Positions 1 through 7,507 of a stretch of 32,431 nucleotides of DNA are shown here, piece after piece; the first letter of the stretch is position 1; every line of letters begins with the position of its first letter. Below the pieces are notes generated by a model, which made no database searches, was not told the origin of the DNA, and worked only from the letters and a program-made list of their open reading frames with translations. The position numbers were made by a program, and so were the translations under genes. This DNA comes from Candidatus Bipolaricaulota bacterium. GTDB lineage: Bacteria > Bipolaricaulota > Bipolaricaulia > UBA7950 > UBA9294. The DNA is taken from positions 1 to 32,431 of the forward strand of contig JAGGSO010000013.1 of the NCBI GenBank assembly GCA_021159055.1, written 5' to 3'.

Positions 1-260
1 GTCTGCGAGGTGGTGAACCTAACCCCGACGACGGCGTTCGCCCCCAGCTTCTCCGCCTCCTTAACCATCCGCGCGAGCGCCTGGTCGCGCGCCTGGGAGA
101 GCATGACGGTGTAGTCCTTGATCTCCCCGCCAACGACGTTCCGCAACCCGGCCATGATATCCCGCCCGAGGTTGCGGGCGCGGATCGTGTTCCCCCGCAC
201 CAGGCCCAGCGTCTCCTCGATCTTTCTCCCTTCCACCGTCTCAGTCGTCACCAGCAGCAT
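1..260 (-). CDS. ybjQ: YbjQ/UPF0145 family protein, 3' end cut by window
   Basis: The minus strand reads from an ATG at 258-260 to the window edge without a stop, giving about 86 residues of a YbjQ-type (UPF0145, putative heavy-metal-binding) protein. Family hallmarks are visible: a start like MLLVTTETVEG, then LGRDIMAGLRNVVGGE around residues 31-46, a run of charged helix, and LGANAVVGVRF near the end. Family members are about 105 residues, so roughly 20 C-terminal residues lie outside. A strong ribosome binding site (AAAGGAGG) lies just upstream. The start overlaps the end of the small membrane protein gene by 20 bases, so the two are probably translated together at the tail of the folP-polA operon. 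The biochemical role of the family is not settled. Confidence 0.85.
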   Translation of the reverse strand, partial: MLLVTTETVEGRKIEETLGLVRGNTIRARNLGRDIMAGLRNVVGGEIKDYTVMLSQARDQALARMVKEAEKLGANAVVGVRFTTSQ

Positions 261-456
261 CCTTCTCCTCCTTTCTTCTCTCCCGAATCAGCCCGATCAG
301 GATGAGGACCAACCCGGCTATCCCGATCAGGATCACGACCTTGAAGAAGATCCCGATCCCCGGGGCGAGCACGATCAGCCGGATGACCTGGTACGCGATG
401 TACCCGCCGAGGAGGCTCCCGGCGATGATCATCAGGAAGTACCCGAGCTTCAGCAT
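241..456 (-). CDS. Small two-helix membrane protein
   Basis: A 71-residue protein of unknown function. Two hydrophobic segments are clear, about residues 4-30 and 37-58, followed by a highly charged tail rich in Arg, Lys, Glu and Asp (RERRKEEKDAAGDD). A small integral membrane protein with a cytoplasmic charged tail is the simplest reading. TAGGAGGT lies 4 bases before the ATG, so translation is well supported. The gene starts 8 bases after the polA stop and overlaps ybjQ by 20 bases. I do not recognise a named family. YbjQ proteins are often encoded beside small membrane proteins, but a joint role is inference. Confidence 0.7.
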   Translation of the reverse strand: MLKLGYFLMIIAGSLLGGYIAYQVIRLIVLAPGIGIFFKVVILIGIAGLVLILIGLIRERRKEEKDAAGDD

Positions 457-464
457 CCTACCTC

Positions 465-3200
465 CTATATCTCCGCCCAGTTGTGTCCCGACTTCACCTT
501 GCAGGTGAGCGGGACGCGGAGCTCCATCACCCCTTCCATCTCCTGCTTGATCAGCTCGCTCGCCTGCGGGACGTCCTCCTCCCGCGCCTCGAAGATGAGC
601 TCATCGTGTATCTGGAGGAGCATCTTCGCTTTGAGTTTCCCGGCCTCGATCAATCGGTCGAGCTTGAGCATGGCGAGCTTGATCAGATCGGCGGCGCTCC
701 CCTGGATCGGGGTGTTCACCGCGTTGCGCTTATCGAAGTTGCGGCGGGGGACGTTGTTCGACTTCAGGTGCGGAAGGGGACGACGGCGCCCGAGGATCGT
801 CTCGGCGTAGCCGCGTTCCGTCGCACGGGCGATCAGCTCGTCGATGAACTCCTTTGCCCGTGGGTAGGCGGCGAAGAATCGGTCGATGTAGTCCTTTGCC
901 TCCCCGCGGGAGATCCCGAGCTCGCGCGCCAGGCCGAACGGGCTGATCCCGTAGATGATCCCGAAGTTGATCCGCTTGGCCGCGTCGCGCAGCTTCTCGG
1001 TCACCGCATCCTCTGGAATAGCGAAGATCCGGCTTGCGGTCATGCGGTGCAGGTCCTTCCCTTGTTTGAACGCCTCGATCAGGGCGGGATCGCCGGAGAA
1101 GTGGGCGAGGAGGCGGAGCTCGATCTGGGAGTAGTCGGCCCCGATGAGGAGCGACCCGTCCGGGGCGACGAACGCGCGGCGGATCCGCTCCCCGATCTCG
1201 GTCCGGGTCGGGATGTTCTGCAGGTTGGGGTCGGACGAAGACAGCCTTCCGGTGGCGGTCGAGGTCTGATGGAACGAGGTGTGGATCCGCCCGGTCTCGG
1301 GGTTGATCGCGGCGGGGAGGCGGTCGATGTAGGTGGAGAGAAGCTTCTCCAGCTCGCGGTACTCGATCAGTTTGCCCGGAAGGGGGTGTTGCGCCGCCAG
1401 TTCGGCGAGGACGCGGGCGCTCGTGGACGGGCCGGTCTTCGTCTTCTCGATCACTGGGAGGCCGAGGTGGTCGAACAGGACCGCGGCCACCTGCTTGGGG
1501 GAGTTGGGGTTGAACTCCTCCCCGGCGATCTCGTACAGGTCGCGCTCGATGATCGCGAGCTTCGCCCTGATCTCCCTCCCCTGGGCGGCGAGGACCTCCC
1601 GATCGACGAGGATCCCGTTCTGTTCCATTCGCGCGAGCACGGATATGAGCGGGACCTCCACCTCGCGGAAGAGCTTGGTCGCTCCGGCCTTCTCCATCGC
1701 TTCCTCCAGCGGCCGCTTCACCCGGTAGACGATCTCCGCGTCCTCGGCGGCGTAGAACACCGCCTGCTCGACCGGAACCTGCTCGATCTTCCCCTCCTTC
1801 CCGGCGAGCTCCTTGTAGGAGAGCATCTCGTAGTTCAGATAGTGGCGCGCGATCTCCTCCAGGTTGTGGTGGCGCTCCTCCGGCCGGGCGAGATGCGACG
1901 CGATCATTGCGTCGAAGCTCACCCCGCGGGGGGAGACCCCGGCGCGGTGGAGGACGATGATGTCGTACTTCAGGTTCTGGCCGATGATCCTGGGGGCTTC
2001 GCCCTCGATCAGCGGGCGGAGGCGGTCGAGGACGTGCGCGAGCGAAAGCTGGGCCGGAGCGCCGAGATAATCGTGCCCGACCGGGATGTAGTAGCCGACG
2101 TACGGACGGGGGGAAATCGCGATCCCCACGATCCGCGCCCGCATCGGATCGCGGCTCGTCGTCTCAAGGTCGAGGGAGAACTCATCCACCCCGGCCAATT
2201 CTTGTGCGAGGGCATCCAATTCCGCCTCGGTGAGGACCGCGCGGTACTCCGCCTCCTTCCCCGGCGGCGGAGCGGTCGGAGCAACGCTCCCGAGGTCGAG
2301 TTCGTTCAGGATGGAATGAAACTCCAGGTCGGAGAGAATCGTCCGCAGTCGGTCGACGTCGATCCCGCGCAGGGCGTAGTCATCGGGGACCTCGCCCACC
2401 TCGGTCTCCAGCTTGAGCGCCACGAGATCCCGCGCCAGCACGGCGTCCGCGGCGTGGGCCTGCAGCGCCTTCCGCACGCGGGCGTTCCGTACCTTATCGG
2501 CGTTTTTCAACACGGAATCGAGGTCTCCGAACTCCTGCAGGAGCTTGGCCGCTGTCTTCGGCCCGACACCGGGAACCCCGGGGATGTTGTCCGACGAATC
2601 CCCGATCAGGGCGAGGTAGTCGACGATCCGGGCCGGTGGGACCCCGTACTTCTCGATGACCTTTCCCGCATCGAACAGCTCGATCTCCCCGGTCGGGCGG
2701 CGGCCGGCCGGGCGGATGAGGAAGATATGATCGCCCACGAGCTGGGCGAGGTCCTTGTCCGAGCTGGTGATCAGCACGGTCAAGCCCTTGTCCGCGGCGC
2801 GGCGGGCAATCGCGCCGAGGAGGTCGTCCGCCTCCACCCCCTCGCGGGCGATCACCGGGATCCCAAGTGCGTCCAGGAGCTCCCCAAGCGGGGTGAGCTG
2901 CACCGCGAGCTCGTCCGGGATCTCCACCCGCGTCGCCTTGTACGCGGGGAGGAGGCGGTGGCGGTAGGTCTCCCCACCGGCGTCGAATGCCACCCCGGCG
3001 TAGGCGGAGGGGAACTCACGCATCGTCTTCAGCAGGACGCGCAGGAAACCATAGATCGCGTTCACCGGCCGGCCGTCGCGGGTGGTGAGCTCCGGGATCC
3101 CGTAGAACGCGCGGTAGGCGAGGGAGTGCCCGTCGAACAGGAGGATCCGGGATCGTTCCGGATCGGACGGAAGGTGCAGAATCTCCTTATAGGTAGGCAT
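465..3200 (-). CDS. polA: DNA polymerase I
   Basis: Full-length 911-residue family A polymerase for repair and Okazaki fragment processing. Residues about 18-300 are the 5'-3' flap nuclease (LLFDGHSLAYRAF, EADDLL, SSDKDLAQL, GDSSDNIPGVPGVGPKTA). Residues about 315-500 are the 3'-5' exonuclease domain, with its catalytic set apparently intact: D344/E346 in DLETT, NLKYD ending at D413, and YAAED (Y483, D487); proofreading is therefore expected, unlike in Taq-type enzymes. The polymerase domain runs from about 515 to the end: motif A GADYSQIELR (D689), the O-helix with K742, F746 and Y750, and motif C QIHDE (D866). F746 sits at the position of E. coli Phe762, which in this family weakens discrimination against dideoxynucleotides. 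The start overlaps the ruvC end by 14 bases, pointing to an operon. Confidence 0.97.
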   Translation of the reverse strand: MPTYKEILHLPSDPERSRILLFDGHSLAYRAFYGIPELTTRDGRPVNAIYGFLRVLLKTMREFPSAYAGVAFDAGGETYRHRLLPAYKATRVEIPDELAVQLTPLGELLDALGIPVIAREGVEADDLLGAIARRAADKGLTVLITSSDKDLAQLVGDHIFLIRPAGRRPTGEIELFDAGKVIEKYGVPPARIVDYLALIGDSSDNIPGVPGVGPKTAAKLLQEFGDLDSVLKNADKVRNARVRKALQAHAADAVLARDLVALKLETEVGEVPDDYALRGIDVDRLRTILSDLEFHSILNELDLGSVAPTAPPPGKEAEYRAVLTEAELDALAQELAGVDEFSLDLETTSRDPMRARIVGIAISPRPYVGYYIPVGHDYLGAPAQLSLAHVLDRLRPLIEGEAPRIIGQNLKYDIIVLHRAGVSPRGVSFDAMIASHLARPEERHHNLEEIARHYLNYEMLSYKELAGKEGKIEQVPVEQAVFYAAEDAEIVYRVKRPLEEAMEKAGATKLFREVEVPLISVLARMEQNGILVDREVLAAQGREIRAKLAIIERDLYEIAGEEFNPNSPKQVAAVLFDHLGLPVIEKTKTGPSTSARVLAELAAQHPLPGKLIEYRELEKLLSTYIDRLPAAINPETGRIHTSFHQTSTATGRLSSSDPNLQNIPTRTEIGERIRRAFVAPDGSLLIGADYSQIELRLLAHFSGDPALIEAFKQGKDLHRMTASRIFAIPEDAVTEKLRDAAKRINFGIIYGISPFGLARELGISRGEAKDYIDRFFAAYPRAKEFIDELIARATERGYAETILGRRRPLPHLKSNNVPRRNFDKRNAVNTPIQGSAADLIKLAMLKLDRLIEAGKLKAKMLLQIHDELIFEAREEDVPQASELIKQEMEGVMELRVPLTCKVKSGHNWAEI

Positions 3201-3693
3201 GTTCCTCCCGTCTTACCCCGGAGATGTCGAGGAGGTAGCACAGGGCGAGGGCGAGCCCGTCGGCCATATCGTCCGGCTTGGGGAGCTCGGCGAGCCCGAG
3301 GAGCTGGCGGACCGTTGCCTGCACCTGGGCCTTGTTCGCCTTCCCGTACCCGGTGATCCGCTTCTTCACCTGGAGCGGGGTGTAGCCGCGCACCGGGGTC
3401 CCGTGGGCGGCGAGGAGGATCACCCCCCGCGTCTCCGCTGTCCCCATTGCGGTACGCGCGTTGCGGGCGAGGTAGATCTCCTCGATCGCCACCCCGATCG
3501 GGTTGTAGGTCTCGATCAGAGCACGCACCTCGCGGTAGATCTCGACGAGCCGCTCGGTGCGCGGGAGCCCGGCCTCGGTCTCGATCGTCCCCCCAGCGAC
3601 CACCTCCCACCCGCGCGGGGCGAGGCGGACCAGCCCGTAGCCGGTGGTGGCGAGCCCGGGATCGAGGCCAAGGGCGATCGGTCCGTCGCTCAT
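3187..3693 (-). CDS. ruvC: Holliday junction endonuclease RuvC
   Basis: A 168-residue RuvC, the nuclease that cuts four-way junctions after RuvAB branch migration. The acidic catalytic set is visible: D11 in LGLDPGLATTGYG, E71 in AIEEIYLARNARTA, and D142 with D145 in PDDMADGLALAL. Length equals the family norm. The ATG at 3691-3693 is chosen because it starts directly before the conserved first strand; the frame is open further upstream, but that part is antisense-like and unconserved. Start and yceD stop share an ATGA overlap, and the 3' end overlaps polA by 14 bases. ruvB lies far away at 26451-27454, and ruvA is not in the window, so the ruv genes are dispersed. Confidence 0.95.
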   Translation of the reverse strand: MSDGPIALGLDPGLATTGYGLVRLAPRGWEVVAGGTIETEAGLPRTERLVEIYREVRALIETYNPIGVAIEEIYLARNARTAMGTAETRGVILLAAHGTPVRGYTPLQVKKRITGYGKANKAQVQATVRQLLGLAELPKPDDMADGLALALCYLLDISGVRREEHAYL

Positions 3694-4151
3694 TTCAGGA
3701 AGTCCCCCAACCGCATCTTCCCCTCGTCCGCTTTGGTGCAGACGTGATCCGGATGTTCGTTCAGGTTCACCCCGCACACCGGACACAGCCCCTTGCAGTC
3801 GGGTCGGCACAGCGGATGGGGATTGAGCGCGTTCCGGATGAACGCGATCACCTGAGGGAGAAGGTCGGTGCTCGTGTCGGTGGCGGCGATCGGAAGCGCG
3901 AACGCCTCATCGAGGTCGAGCACCTCCTCCACCGGAGTGAGGCAGCGCGAGCACGGCTGCTCGACCACGGCGTGGATCCTGATCTGCAGGTACAGGGTGG
4001 AGAGCTGGACAAACGCCTCCCCCTCCACGTGGATGTCTTCCACGAACCGTCCCCCGGCGAGCCGCTCCGAGGCACGGGCGGCGTCGAGGTCGATGGTGAA
4101 CGGGATGTGTTTCCCCGGGTGGGCGAGAAAATCGGCAAGTTCAAGTCGCAT
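3690..4151 (-). CDS. yceD: YceD/DUF177 family metal-binding protein
   Basis: A 153-residue DUF177 (YceD) protein. The family signature is present: a paired Cys motif (C67, C70 in QPCSRCL), and a C-terminal cluster with C115, C119, C123, C126 and C138 (CKGLCPVCGVNLN), likely a zinc site. In many bacteria yceD sits directly before rpmF (ribosomal protein L32) and affects 23S rRNA accumulation. Here no rpmF follows; ruvC does, with a 4-base ATGA overlap. The 5' end overlaps folP by 11 bases. The family assignment is firm, the function is not. Confidence 0.9.
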   Translation of the reverse strand: MRLELADFLAHPGKHIPFTIDLDAARASERLAGGRFVEDIHVEGEAFVQLSTLYLQIRIHAVVEQPCSRCLTPVEEVLDLDEAFALPIAATDTSTDLLPQVIAFIRNALNPHPLCRPDCKGLCPVCGVNLNEHPDHVCTKADEGKMRLGDFLK

Positions 4152-4971
4152 CTTCGCGCAGGCGGCGGGCCACGTCCGCCGTCTGCCTCCCCTCCTTTAC
4201 GTCGTGGACACGGATGATATCGGCTCCGTTCCTGACTGCGACCGCGTTTGCGGCGACCGTCCCGACCAGCCGCTCCGCGGGCGGGAGGCCGAGGAGCTCA
4301 CCGAGGAACGACTTGCGCGAAAGACCGATCAGGACCGGAGCCCCCAGTTCCAAAAACGATCCGATCCCCCGCAGGATCGCGAGGTTGTGTTCCAATCTCT
4401 TTCCGAATCCGATTCCGGGATCGAGGATGATCCGCTCTTCCGGGATCCCGGCCCGGACCGCCGCCTCCATCCGGGCGGAGAAGAACTCCTTGATCTCTTC
4501 CACCGGGTCGGAGTAGGTCGGGTTTTCCTGCATCGTGCGCGGGGTTCCCTGCATGTGCATCAAAACGACGCCGGCACCGGCCTCGGCGATGAGCGGTCCC
4601 ATCTCCGGGTCGAACCGCAGGGCGCTGATGTCGTTGACGATATCCGCACCAGCGGCGAGCGCGGCACGGGCAACCCGTGATTTCGTGGTGTCGACCGAGA
4701 TCAGGACGTCGGAGCTCTCCCTGATCCCGGTGATCACGGGGACAACGCGGGAGAGCTCCACCTCGGCCGGGACCGGGGCGGCTCCCGGGCGGCTCGATTC
4801 ACCCCCGACATCGACGATGTCCGCCCCGTCGCGGATCATCTCCAGGGCGTGGTTGACTGCGGCCTTTGTGGTCATGTGCTGTCCCCCATCGAAGAACGAA
4901 TCCGGAGTGACGTTCAGGACCCCCATCACCAGGACCCGGTCGCGGTTGCGCATCCAATCATCGAGCCGCAT
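4141..4971 (-). CDS. folP: Dihydropteroate synthase
   Basis: A 276-residue DHPS that joins p-aminobenzoate to 6-hydroxymethyl-7,8-dihydropterin diphosphate in folate synthesis. Conserved TIM-barrel loops are all visible: MGVLNVTPDSFFDGG (about 16-30), DVGGESSRPGA (54-64), SVDTTK (92-97), GADIVNDIS (108-116), VLMHMQG (136-142), LDPGIGFGK (183-191), GLSRKSF (216-222) and RVHDV (254-258). The ATG at 4969-4971 is used because the family starts close before the first strand and because an extended -10 promoter lies about 25 bases upstream; longer frames run through that promoter. It is the first gene of the folP-yceD-ruvC-polA operon, which is divergent from rplI. Confidence 0.96.
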   Translation of the reverse strand: MRLDDWMRNRDRVLVMGVLNVTPDSFFDGGQHMTTKAAVNHALEMIRDGADIVDVGGESSRPGAAPVPAEVELSRVVPVITGIRESSDVLISVDTTKSRVARAALAAGADIVNDISALRFDPEMGPLIAEAGAGVVLMHMQGTPRTMQENPTYSDPVEEIKEFFSARMEAAVRAGIPEERIILDPGIGFGKRLEHNLAILRGIGSFLELGAPVLIGLSRKSFLGELLGLPPAERLVGTVAANAVAVRNGADIIRVHDVKEGRQTADVARRLREDAT

Positions 4972-4994
4972 CTCCTTCACCCCTTTCCGGTGCA

Positions 4995-5003
4995 AGTATA
5001 GCA
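4995..5003 (-). promoter_or_regulatory. Extended -10 promoter for folP operon
   Basis: On the minus strand TGCTATACT reads as an extended -10 element (TGn followed by TATACT at 4995-5000). No good -35 hexamer is seen 16-18 bases upstream, which fits extended -10 promoters. It lies about 24 bases before the folP ATG, so the leader would be short. Confidence 0.5.
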
Positions 5004-5044
5004 CAGAGCAGGGAGAAAGGAAGCACGTCGATCTCATCGAATGT

Positions 5045-5073
5045 TTGACCTTAGGAAGCGGGGAAACTAAAAT
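5045..5073 (+). promoter_or_regulatory. Sigma-70-type promoter for rplI
   Basis: TTGACC at 5045-5050 and TAAAAT at 5068-5073 are separated by exactly 17 bases. Transcription would begin near 5080, just ahead of the rplI ribosome binding site. It is back-to-back with the folP promoter. Confidence 0.65.
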
Positions 5074-5095
5074 GCAGGGATGAAGACAAAGAGGG

Positions 5096-5569
5096 GTGAT
5101 TCCAATAGCTAAGGTACTTCTAACGACGACAATCGAATCGCTGGGGCACGTGGGCGACGTGGTGGAGGTCGCCGACGGGTACGCACGCAACTACCTGTTC
5201 CCAAAAAGGCTTGCGGTCGAGCCGACTCCGCACAATATCGCCCGCTACGCCAAGGCAAAGGCGGCCCATCAGGCCGAGCTCGAGGCGCGGGAAGAGAAGG
5301 CGATCCGGCTGCGGGATGCGCTTGCCGACAAGACGTTGGTCTTCGTGCGGAAGGCGCACGATGACGACCGGCTGTACGGCTCGGTCCGGGCCGAGGACAT
5401 CGTCGCCCGCATCAAGGAGGAGCTGGGGGAGGAGATCGAGGTCTCCCGCGTGAAGCTCGAGCGCCCGATCGAGACGATCGGCCCGCACACGGTGACGATC
5501 AACCTGTACAAGGACATCAACGTCGATCTGCGCGTCCGCGTCGACAAGGAGGACGCGGAGGGGGCCTAG
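5096..5569 (+). CDS. rplI: Ribosomal protein bL9
   Basis: Large-subunit protein bL9. The N-terminal domain is conserved (VLLTTTIESLGHVGDVVEVADGYARNYLFPKRLAVEP), followed by the long charged connecting helix (about residues 45-80) and the C-terminal domain ending in INVDLRVRVDKEDAEGA. The start is doubtful. The only canonical codon is GTG at 5096, but it lies inside the strong Shine-Dalgarno sequence AGAGGGGTGAT. The ATA at 5105-5107 is 8 bases after that site and would give MAKVLL, the N-terminus expected for bL9. So either an AUA start is used or one base is altered. The gene is upstream of a secreted glycosidase-like gene with a 5-base gap. Confidence 0.95.
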   Translation: MIPIAKVLLTTTIESLGHVGDVVEVADGYARNYLFPKRLAVEPTPHNIARYAKAKAAHQAELEAREEKAIRLRDALADKTLVFVRKAHDDDRLYGSVRAEDIVARIKEELGEEIEVSRVKLERPIETIGPHTVTINLYKDINVDLRVRVDKEDAEGA

Positions 5570-5574
5570 CCCGG

Positions 5575-7275
5575 ATGAGGGGCGGGGCGGTCCTCGGCGG
5601 AGTCGCATTCCTCCTCTTCCTCGTCTCCCTCGCCGTGCAGGGGGCGGTCCAGCTGCACCTGAACGGGGAGGGAGTGGCGCTGGATCATCCGCCGATCGCC
5701 CGCGGGGAGGAGCTCCTCGTCCCCCTGCGGGAGTTCGGACTGCTTCTCGGTGCGGAGACGGCGACGGGTGCAGATGAGCTGACGATCCGCTCTCCCGCCG
5801 GGGAGGAGTCGTTCCCGCGCGACGCGTTCCCGATCGAGGACGGGGTATACTACATCCCGCTTTCCCGCCTGGCCGAGCTCGTGGGGGCCGAGGTGCATGC
5901 GATCGGGGACGACGTGTACGTGGAGACCACCCCGGTCCGGCTCGACTCGCTCGATTGGGATTCGCACCACGTCACGGTGCGGTTCTCCGCGTTCTCCCCG
6001 TACCGAATGACCTCCGCGGCGGGGAGGTTCGTCGTCACTTTCCACCACGTCGAACTCGGGATCGCCCCCCTCGACGTGTCCGTGACCGGCGGGCCGGTCC
6101 GGCGGGTATCCCTCGCTCCCGGGAGGCTCGGGACGGCCGTCCTCACGGTGGAGACGACCCCGGGATCGGTCCCAGCGACGAAGCGGTTCACCGCGCCCGG
6201 GTTCTACTCGGTTACCCTGTCGTTCGACCACCGGGCGCGGAGCGAGTCCCAAGCGGAGATCTCGCCTTGGATCACCTATCACGAGATCACGACCGACCTC
6301 GGGGCAGGGCCGGTCGAGATCAGGTACCTGTACATCGAGGATTGGGCCTCCCACTTTAAACTCGCCCCGGCGATTCCGGAAACCGGGGTGGGGACCCTCG
6401 CCGACCTCGCCGATCTCGCTCGGGCGGGTGGGGCGACAGCGGCGATCAACGCCAATTTCTACGACACGGCGACGAACGACCCGGTCGGGCTGCTGATCGT
6501 GAACGGGGTGATCCTCAGCTCGAACTACAAGCGCCGCGCCGCCCTGGGGATCGATCTGTTCGGTCGACTCACATTCTTCAACCCGCAGGTGAGCATCTAC
6601 CTCCGCACCCAAGCAGGGAAGATCGCGGTCGACGACGTCAACCGCCCGATCACGGCCGACGGGGTGGTCGCGTTCACCCCTGGCTACGCCGGGCCGATGC
6701 GCACCGGGATCGGAGGGGAGACGTTCCGGGTAGTGAAGATCAAAAACGACCGGGTCGTGTCGGCGTACACCGCCCCGTACATCGCGGCCGATCCGACTGC
6801 GGTGGTCATCGTCGGGACCGGGACCGGGAGGACGCGGCTCGCCCCCATCGCGGTCGGGGACGAGGCAAGCCTGGAGTACACCCTCGATCAGGGCGACCCC
6901 CTCATCACCGACGCGGTGAGTGCCGGCCCGCTCCTGATCTCCGCCGGGAAGGATGCCCTCAACCCACAAGCGGAGGGGTTCTCGCCCGGCTCCTATCTTG
7001 TCAGCGGGCGCGCCGCCCGCAGCGTTCTCGCAGTCGATCAGCTCGGGGGACTGATCCTCCTCGTGGTTACAAAGGGGGCTGCGAGCGTGGGAGCGAACTT
7101 CCAGGACCTGCTCACGATCCTGCATGGGCTCTCGATCCCGGTGCGGGATGCGATCGCATTCGACGGCGGGCATTCGAGCTCGCTCGTGTTCAAGGATAGA
7201 GGTACCTATCGTGAGGTCGGAAGCGGGGGGAAGGTGGCGGTGGGGCTCCTCCTCATCCCGCGTGAGAACAAGTAA
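5575..7275 (+). CDS. Secreted phosphodiester glycosidase (NAGPA) family protein
   Basis: A 566-residue exported protein. Residues 1-24 are a signal peptide or anchor (LGGVAFLLFLVSLAVQGAVQ). Residues about 25-125 resemble the copper amine oxidase N-terminal-like (stalk) domain, with two repeats of 'VPLREFGLLLGAE' and 'IPLSRLAELVGAEVHAIGDD' type. Residues about 245-563 form a phosphodiester glycosidase domain (NAGPA/DUF2233): AAINANFYD near 298, a GPMRTGIGG stretch near 375, and the catalytic-region signature AFDGGHSSSLVF near 535. Family members remove or process N-acetylglucosamine phosphodiesters or act in cell-wall and spore contexts; the substrate here is unknown. It starts 5 bases after rplI, so it is probably co-transcribed, and is followed by a palindrome-containing gap. 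Confidence 0.85.
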   Translation: MRGGAVLGGVAFLLFLVSLAVQGAVQLHLNGEGVALDHPPIARGEELLVPLREFGLLLGAETATGADELTIRSPAGEESFPRDAFPIEDGVYYIPLSRLAELVGAEVHAIGDDVYVETTPVRLDSLDWDSHHVTVRFSAFSPYRMTSAAGRFVVTFHHVELGIAPLDVSVTGGPVRRVSLAPGRLGTAVLTVETTPGSVPATKRFTAPGFYSVTLSFDHRARSESQAEISPWITYHEITTDLGAGPVEIRYLYIEDWASHFKLAPAIPETGVGTLADLADLARAGGATAAINANFYDTATNDPVGLLIVNGVILSSNYKRRAALGIDLFGRLTFFNPQVSIYLRTQAGKIAVDDVNRPITADGVVAFTPGYAGPMRTGIGGETFRVVKIKNDRVVSAYTAPYIAADPTAVVIVGTGTGRTRLAPIAVGDEASLEYTLDQGDPLITDAVSAGPLLISAGKDALNPQAEGFSPGSYLVSGRAARSVLAVDQLGGLILLVVTKGAASVGANFQDLLTILHGLSIPVRDAIAFDGGHSSSLVFKDRGTYREVGSGGKVAVGLLLIPRENK

Positions 7276-7276
7276 G

Positions 7277-7495
7277 GCCCCTCGCAGCAAACTGCGGGGC
7301 ATTGAAAAGCAGGAGCCGGAGATCTAACCGGAGTTGGTTCCTCATGCTGCGACTTCATGTAGAGCTTTTTCCCGTAGTGGCGGAGCTTGCCTCCGACGTT
7401 GAGGAGTTTATCCCCACAAAAACTACGAACAACAAACTGATTCGCCGCAGACGAATATCTGCTTTACTCTCTCCCACAAGCTGCGGGGTAACCGG
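7277..7495 (+). repeat. Intergenic gap with palindromic repeat-like units
   Basis: The gap between the glycosidase gene and murJ is less GC-rich than its surroundings and holds small palindromes. At 7278-7299 CGCAG and CTGCG with flanking C and G runs form a hairpin around CAAA. At 7381-7395 CGGAG and CTCCG pair around CTTGC. At about 7471-7487 a near copy of the first unit's right half recurs (CAAGCTGCGGGG against CAAACTGCGGGG). No U-tract follows, so these are not clear terminators. They look like degenerate palindromic repeats of the REP/MITE kind, but copies elsewhere in the genome would be needed to show that. Confidence 0.35.
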
Positions 7496-7507
7496 TGGAG
7501 GCCGTTT

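Noticed and set aside
483-3356. 957-codon open frame opposite polA
   Set aside because: It is a shadow frame of a GC-rich gene: no recognisable domain, and it lies exactly antisense to an intact DNA polymerase I. The same applies to long frames opposite ftsH, gyrB, murE, the glycosidase gene and the dehydratase.
5080-5112. Ten-codon leader peptide ahead of rplI
   Set aside because: ATG at 5080 gives MKTKRGDSNS then stop, but it has no ribosome binding site and the strong one at about 5091 lies inside it; chance is likelier.
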